From contig JADLDX010000717.1 of the NCBI GenBank assembly GCA_020846515.1, positions 1 to 9,433 of the forward strand: a stretch of 9,433 bases of DNA, read 5' to 3'. Positions within the stretch are counted from its first letter, which is position 1. Every line of letters begins with the position of its first letter. The notes under the pieces are model-generated. The model had not been told where the DNA came from. It did no database searches and saw nothing but the letters and a program-made list of their open reading frames with translations. This stretch comes from Pirellulaceae bacterium (GTDB lineage Bacteria; Planctomycetota; Planctomycetia; Pirellulales; Pirellulaceae). Position numbers and translations under genes: made by a program. Positions 6,390 to 9,433 of this stretch are shown one piece after another.

Positions 6390-6739
6390 GTTCGCCCTCT
6401 GGCAATCTCTTCCTCAGGCCCCAACAAATCAACCTCGTCGTTGCCACTCTCAAAGTAACCTCGCACCGCCAATACGAGTATCAACGCAGTCATGCCGAAC
6501 GAAATCACGATGGCAGTCAGGACGAGCGCCTGCGGAACCGGATCGGCATGGGGCGCTGCGGGATCGGTCACGATATCCGGCTGGTTGACCGCCAAACGCC
6601 CAGATGAAAACAAAAACAGATTCGTCGCATACGTAAGCATGACCAGTCCCATCACCACCGAAAATGTCCGACGTGAAAGAACCAAATAAACGCCAACGGC
6701 GGTGATAACACTGATCGCTATCGCGACTAACCACTCCAC
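6386..6739 (-). CDS. mrpC: Na+/H+ antiporter subunit C
   Basis: NuoK-like small membrane subunit of the Mrp complex that helps join the A and D subunits. Length 117, close to the family norm. Three hydrophobic segments are seen (about 3-21, 26-46, 69-94). The conserved signature ADPVPQALVLTAIVISFG (65-82) lies at the start of the third. An acidic hydrophilic tail (98-117) follows. The start is GTG at 6739, supported by a strong GGAGG six bases upstream located in the 12-base gap after mrpAB; the stop overlaps the mrpD ATG. Confidence 0.96.
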   Translation of the reverse strand: MEWLVAIAISVITAVGVYLVLSRRTFSVVMGLVMLTYATNLFLFSSGRLAVNQPDIVTDPAAPHADPVPQALVLTAIVISFGMTALILVLAVRGYFESGNDEVDLLGPEEEIARGRT

Positions 6740-6745
6740 AGCGAT

Positions 6746-6750
6746 CCTCC
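6746..6750 (-). promoter_or_regulatory. Ribosome binding site deciding the mrpC GTG start
   Basis: GGAGG on the minus strand sits between the mrpAB stop (TAG, 6754-6752) and the mrpC GTG, with six bases of spacing. It is the strongest Shine-Dalgarno in the operon and fixes a non-ATG start. Confidence 0.8.
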
Positions 6751-6751
6751 G

Positions 6752-9433
6752 CTATTCAAAAAAAGACTTTTGATCGCTCGTTGGATTCGAGCTAGGACTA
6801 GCGCTAGAACGCACGCTCGAGCTCGATTTGGATGCCCCATCCATATCACTATCATCTGGACTAGCCAGCTGACAATCCGTTGGCGAGTCATCGTTGGTTT
6901 TGTCTCGCGACAAATCACCCAACTTAGAGAACTGCGATAAGGCCAACATGACCCCGCCCATGACCGTCAAGAACACACCTAAGTCGAACGCCATAGCGCT
7001 CGAGAGTTCGAACTTACCAACTACAGGCAGATGAAAGTGGTCGAAGCCACTTTTCAAGAATGGCTGCCCCAACACCATCGCGGCAATCCCAGTCGCCGCA
7101 GCAATCAACGCGCCGCTACCAATTAACGCATGATAGTCGAAGCGTATTTGGCGTTCTGCCCACCCGAATCCACTGGCCATGTATTGCATTACTAGTGCGA
7201 TCGAGACGACCAGCGCGGCGATGAAGCCTCCACCTGGATAGTTGTGCCCACGCAACAAAATGAAGACCGCCACCATCAAGGCCAGAGGCAACATCAAACG
7301 AGTCACGACGACCATCATCAGCGGATGACGCGACGGCGAGTATAGTTCACCCGATCGCCACGACTTCAATCTCGGTCTGAGCGGGCCGTGAATGCTCCCT
7401 TGGAGGATCGCAAAAATAATCAGCGCCGCGATCCCTAGTACCATGATCTCGCCGAACGTATCAAAGCCACGGAAGTCAACCAGGATCACATTGACCACGT
7501 TGTGACCTCCACTACCCGGGACAGCAGTAGTCCAGTAGTAGTCCGCCAGCGTGTTGTCTGGTTTGCTGGTCATCATCAACCAACTCAGCCCACCAGCGCC
7601 CAAACCAGCCGAAACCGCCAAGACCACGTGGCCCCAGCGTTGACGTACCGGCCGTTCGTCTTGCCCTCGCTTGGGAAGGAAATACAAAGCTTGCAACATG
7701 AGAATAAAGGTCACCACTTCCACCGAGATTTGCGTCAAGGCTAAATCGGGAGCCGAGAAGTAAACGAAGGCTAGTGACGTCATTAAACCCAGCAAACTGA
7801 CCACGACCAACACGACCAAACGGTTCTCCTGACGCAGGCCGATGAACAGGCTAGGTGCTATACACAACACAAAACCAACCAATCCGATCCAATAGATTGG
7901 TAGAAATTCTCCATCGCTTGGTGCTGATTGCCCTGAATTGCGCCAGCCAACAACTCCCCCAACCATAACTGCGGTGACAATGATCATGGCCACATAACGC
8001 TGGAGTGAACCATTGTGCAGACCGTGTGTTACCGCCTTGGCATACCAAGCCATCCCTTCAATCGCCTGATCGAACAGATGCTTGGCGTCTGGAACGGAAA
8101 GTTGATTCCAAACTCGGCGCGTCAACGAGTAGGCTAGCAACCACAACGAACCCACGGTCACAATGGCAATCGACATCCAGAGCGCTGGAGTCCAACCATG
8201 CCAGATCGCCAAATAAAACTTCTTCTCCTGTGCATGCCCGATAACCGATGTTGAAGCCACACGTACCAAACTGCCTGCAATAGTCTCCGGAAACATTCCG
8301 ATCAGCAGTCCCAGAATCACTAAGAGCAGCGGAGAGAACCACAGTCCAAATTTTGGATCGTGAGGTGTCTTCGGATAGTCGCGTCTGCCTTTTCCGAAAT
8401 AGACGTAAATGGCATAGCGCATCGAATAAGCGAATGAGACGACAGCAGCGACGATCACGACACTTGGAATCAACCAACTTGATCCCACCCAGGCCGAATG
8501 CGCCGCTTCCTCCAGCATCATCTCTTTGGACAAGAAGCCGTTCATCGGGGGCAGACCGGCCATCGAAACCGCCGCCAGCGTGCCTATGACCGCTGTGCCA
8601 GGCATCAAATGCCGTAGTCCGCCCAAACGGGACATGTCACGCGTCCCGACTTCGTGATCCACAATGCCCGCGTTCATGAACAAGGCGGCTTTGAAGGTGG
8701 CATGATTGATGATGTGGAAGACACAAGCCACCACGGCCAGTTCCGAGTTGAAACCCAACAACATCGTCATCAAACCTAGGTGGCTTATCGTTGAATAGGC
8801 AAGGATCGCCTTCAAGTCATCTTTGTACAGCGCCAACACGGCACCAAGGAGCATCGTGATCAAACCGATCGTTGAGACGCTGTAGAACCAATAATCCGTA
8901 CCCGATAACACGGGCCAAAAGCGGGCTAGAAGGAATACGCCCGCTTTGACCATCGTCGCCGAATGCAAATAGGCTGAAACTGGTGTAGGCGCCGCCATCG
9001 CATGCGGCAACCAAAAGTGAAATGGAAACTGAGCACTCTTGGTAAAGCAACCCACCAGGATCAATCCGAGGACCACGGGGTACAACTCAGATTGTCGTAT
9101 CAGATCACCGCTGGCCAGAATTTCCGTCACTTCGTAGCTGCCAGCAATCCGCGCCAACAGCAGCATGCCGCCAATCAACGACAAGCCGCCTAACCCAGTT
9201 ACCGTCAACGCCATCCGGGCGCCCTGGCGACCAGCCGCTGTGTGCCCCCAGAAACCAATCAGCAAGAATGAGGAAAGACTGGTCAGCTCCCAAAACACCA
9301 ACAACAGCAAGACATTGTTCGACAGTACCACGCCGACCATAGCGCCCTGAAAGAGCAGCAAGTAGGTAAAGAAGTTGCCCATCGGATCGTGGCGGTACAA
9401 ATAATACCGACCGTAAATCACCACCAGCAAACC
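6752..9433 (-). CDS. mrpA: Fused Na+/H+ antiporter subunits A and B, N-terminus beyond window edge
   Basis: The largest Mrp subunit: a NuoL-like antiporter domain fused to MrpB, the PhaAB-type arrangement. The window holds 893 residues (numbered from its right edge). The frame is open to the edge, and comparison of the FWELTS glutamate (E49 here, about residue 140 in full-length MrpA) suggests roughly 90 missing residues. Order: antiporter domain (about 30-310) with E49, KSAQFPFHFWLP (K132), YLHSATMVKAG and HATFKAALF; then many membrane segments; DUF4040-like part (about 515-590) with PDLALTQISVEVVT; MrpA C-terminal motif DFRGFDTFGEIMVLGIAAL (653-671); then the MrpB (MnhB) part (about 700-837) with RLMLPLALMVAVFILLRGHN and GGGFIAAL. 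The last 52 residues are a Ser/Asp-rich hydrophilic tail not expected in MrpB. The true start cannot be given. A first gene of the operon, it would carry the promoter upstream, outside the window. Confidence 0.96.
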   Translation of the reverse strand, partial: GLLVVIYGRYYLYRHDPMGNFFTYLLLFQGAMVGVVLSNNVLLLLVFWELTSLSSFLLIGFWGHTAAGRQGARMALTVTGLGGLSLIGGMLLLARIAGSYEVTEILASGDLIRQSELYPVVLGLILVGCFTKSAQFPFHFWLPHAMAAPTPVSAYLHSATMVKAGVFLLARFWPVLSGTDYWFYSVSTIGLITMLLGAVLALYKDDLKAILAYSTISHLGLMTMLLGFNSELAVVACVFHIINHATFKAALFMNAGIVDHEVGTRDMSRLGGLRHLMPGTAVIGTLAAVSMAGLPPMNGFLSKEMMLEEAAHSAWVGSSWLIPSVVIVAAVVSFAYSMRYAIYVYFGKGRRDYPKTPHDPKFGLWFSPLLLVILGLLIGMFPETIAGSLVRVASTSVIGHAQEKKFYLAIWHGWTPALWMSIAIVTVGSLWLLAYSLTRRVWNQLSVPDAKHLFDQAIEGMAWYAKAVTHGLHNGSLQRYVAMIIVTAVMVGGVVGWRNSGQSAPSDGEFLPIYWIGLVGFVLCIAPSLFIGLRQENRLVVLVVVSLLGLMTSLAFVYFSAPDLALTQISVEVVTFILMLQALYFLPKRGQDERPVRQRWGHVVLAVSAGLGAGGLSWLMMTSKPDNTLADYYWTTAVPGSGGHNVVNVILVDFRGFDTFGEIMVLGIAALIIFAILQGSIHGPLRPRLKSWRSGELYSPSRHPLMMVVVTRLMLPLALMVAVFILLRGHNYPGGGFIAALVVSIALVMQYMASGFGWAERQIRFDYHALIGSGALIAAATGIAAMVLGQPFLKSGFDHFHLPVVGKFELSSAMAFDLGVFLTVMGGVMLALSQFSKLGDLSRDKTNDDSPTDCQLASPDDSDMDGASKSSSSVRSSASPSSNPTSDQKSFFE

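Noticed and set aside
6755..6770. Run of seven T at the 3' end of mrpAB as a programmed slippage site
   Set aside because: A shift back stops at once and a shift forward adds only about ten residues before a stop; neither makes a known domain.
8058..8477. Second minus-strand frame of 139 codons inside mrpAB
   Set aside because: Out of frame with the antiporter, rich in Arg/Ser/Cys, and without membrane segments or any recognisable motif.
9428..9430. TTG at 9430 as the start of mrpAB
   Set aside because: The preceding codon to the window edge is also open, and the conserved motifs sit about 90 residues too early for this to be the true N-terminus.

Overview
The window most likely comes from a planctomycete of the Pirellulaceae (Rhodopirellula/Blastopirellula type). 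The reasons are two neighbouring secreted formylglycine sulfatases, a hallmark of these genomes, an ArsC-like phosphatase of a type I recall from planctomycetes and Bacteroidetes, weak or absent Shine-Dalgarno sequences at several starts, and GTAG-headed palindromic repeats in an intergenic region. This is inference from gene content, not from a marker gene.

Layout. (1) Positions 1-2392, minus strand: two sulfatase genes in tandem. The upstream one (905-2392) is complete; the other (1-717) runs off the left edge. (2) Positions 2393-2855: a 463-base gap between divergent genes, packed with hairpin-forming repeats. It includes three tandem 28-base REP-like units and a set of competing inverted repeats. 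(3) Positions 2856-3521, plus strand: a 221-residue protein with the CX5R phosphatase loop and the extra cysteine pair of thioredoxin-coupled arsenate reductases. (4) Positions 3575-9433, minus strand: a complete-order mrp (mnh/pha) operon for a multisubunit Na+/H+ antiporter, read right to left as mrpAB (fused, start beyond the right edge), mrpC, mrpD, mrpE, mrpF, mrpG. Junctions are a 12-base gap, a 4-base overlap, direct abutment, and two more 4-base overlaps, so this is one translationally coupled unit.

How the genes work together. The Mrp subunits form one membrane complex that exports Na+ in exchange for H+, fitting a saline or alkaline habitat. MrpA and MrpD are the antiporter-like subunits related to respiratory complex I NuoL/M/N; MrpC is NuoK-like; B, E, F and G are small accessory subunits. 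The sulfatases act outside the cytoplasm, probably on sulfated polysaccharides or other sulfate esters; substrates cannot be read from the sequence. The ArsC-like gene has no evident functional tie to either neighbour.

I found no clearly new multi-gene system. The signals most worth a second look are the REP-like/hairpin cluster at 2465-2634, the Ser/Asp-rich tail on the MrpAB fusion, the hydrophilic N-terminal extension of MrpE, and the start and function of the ArsC-like protein.
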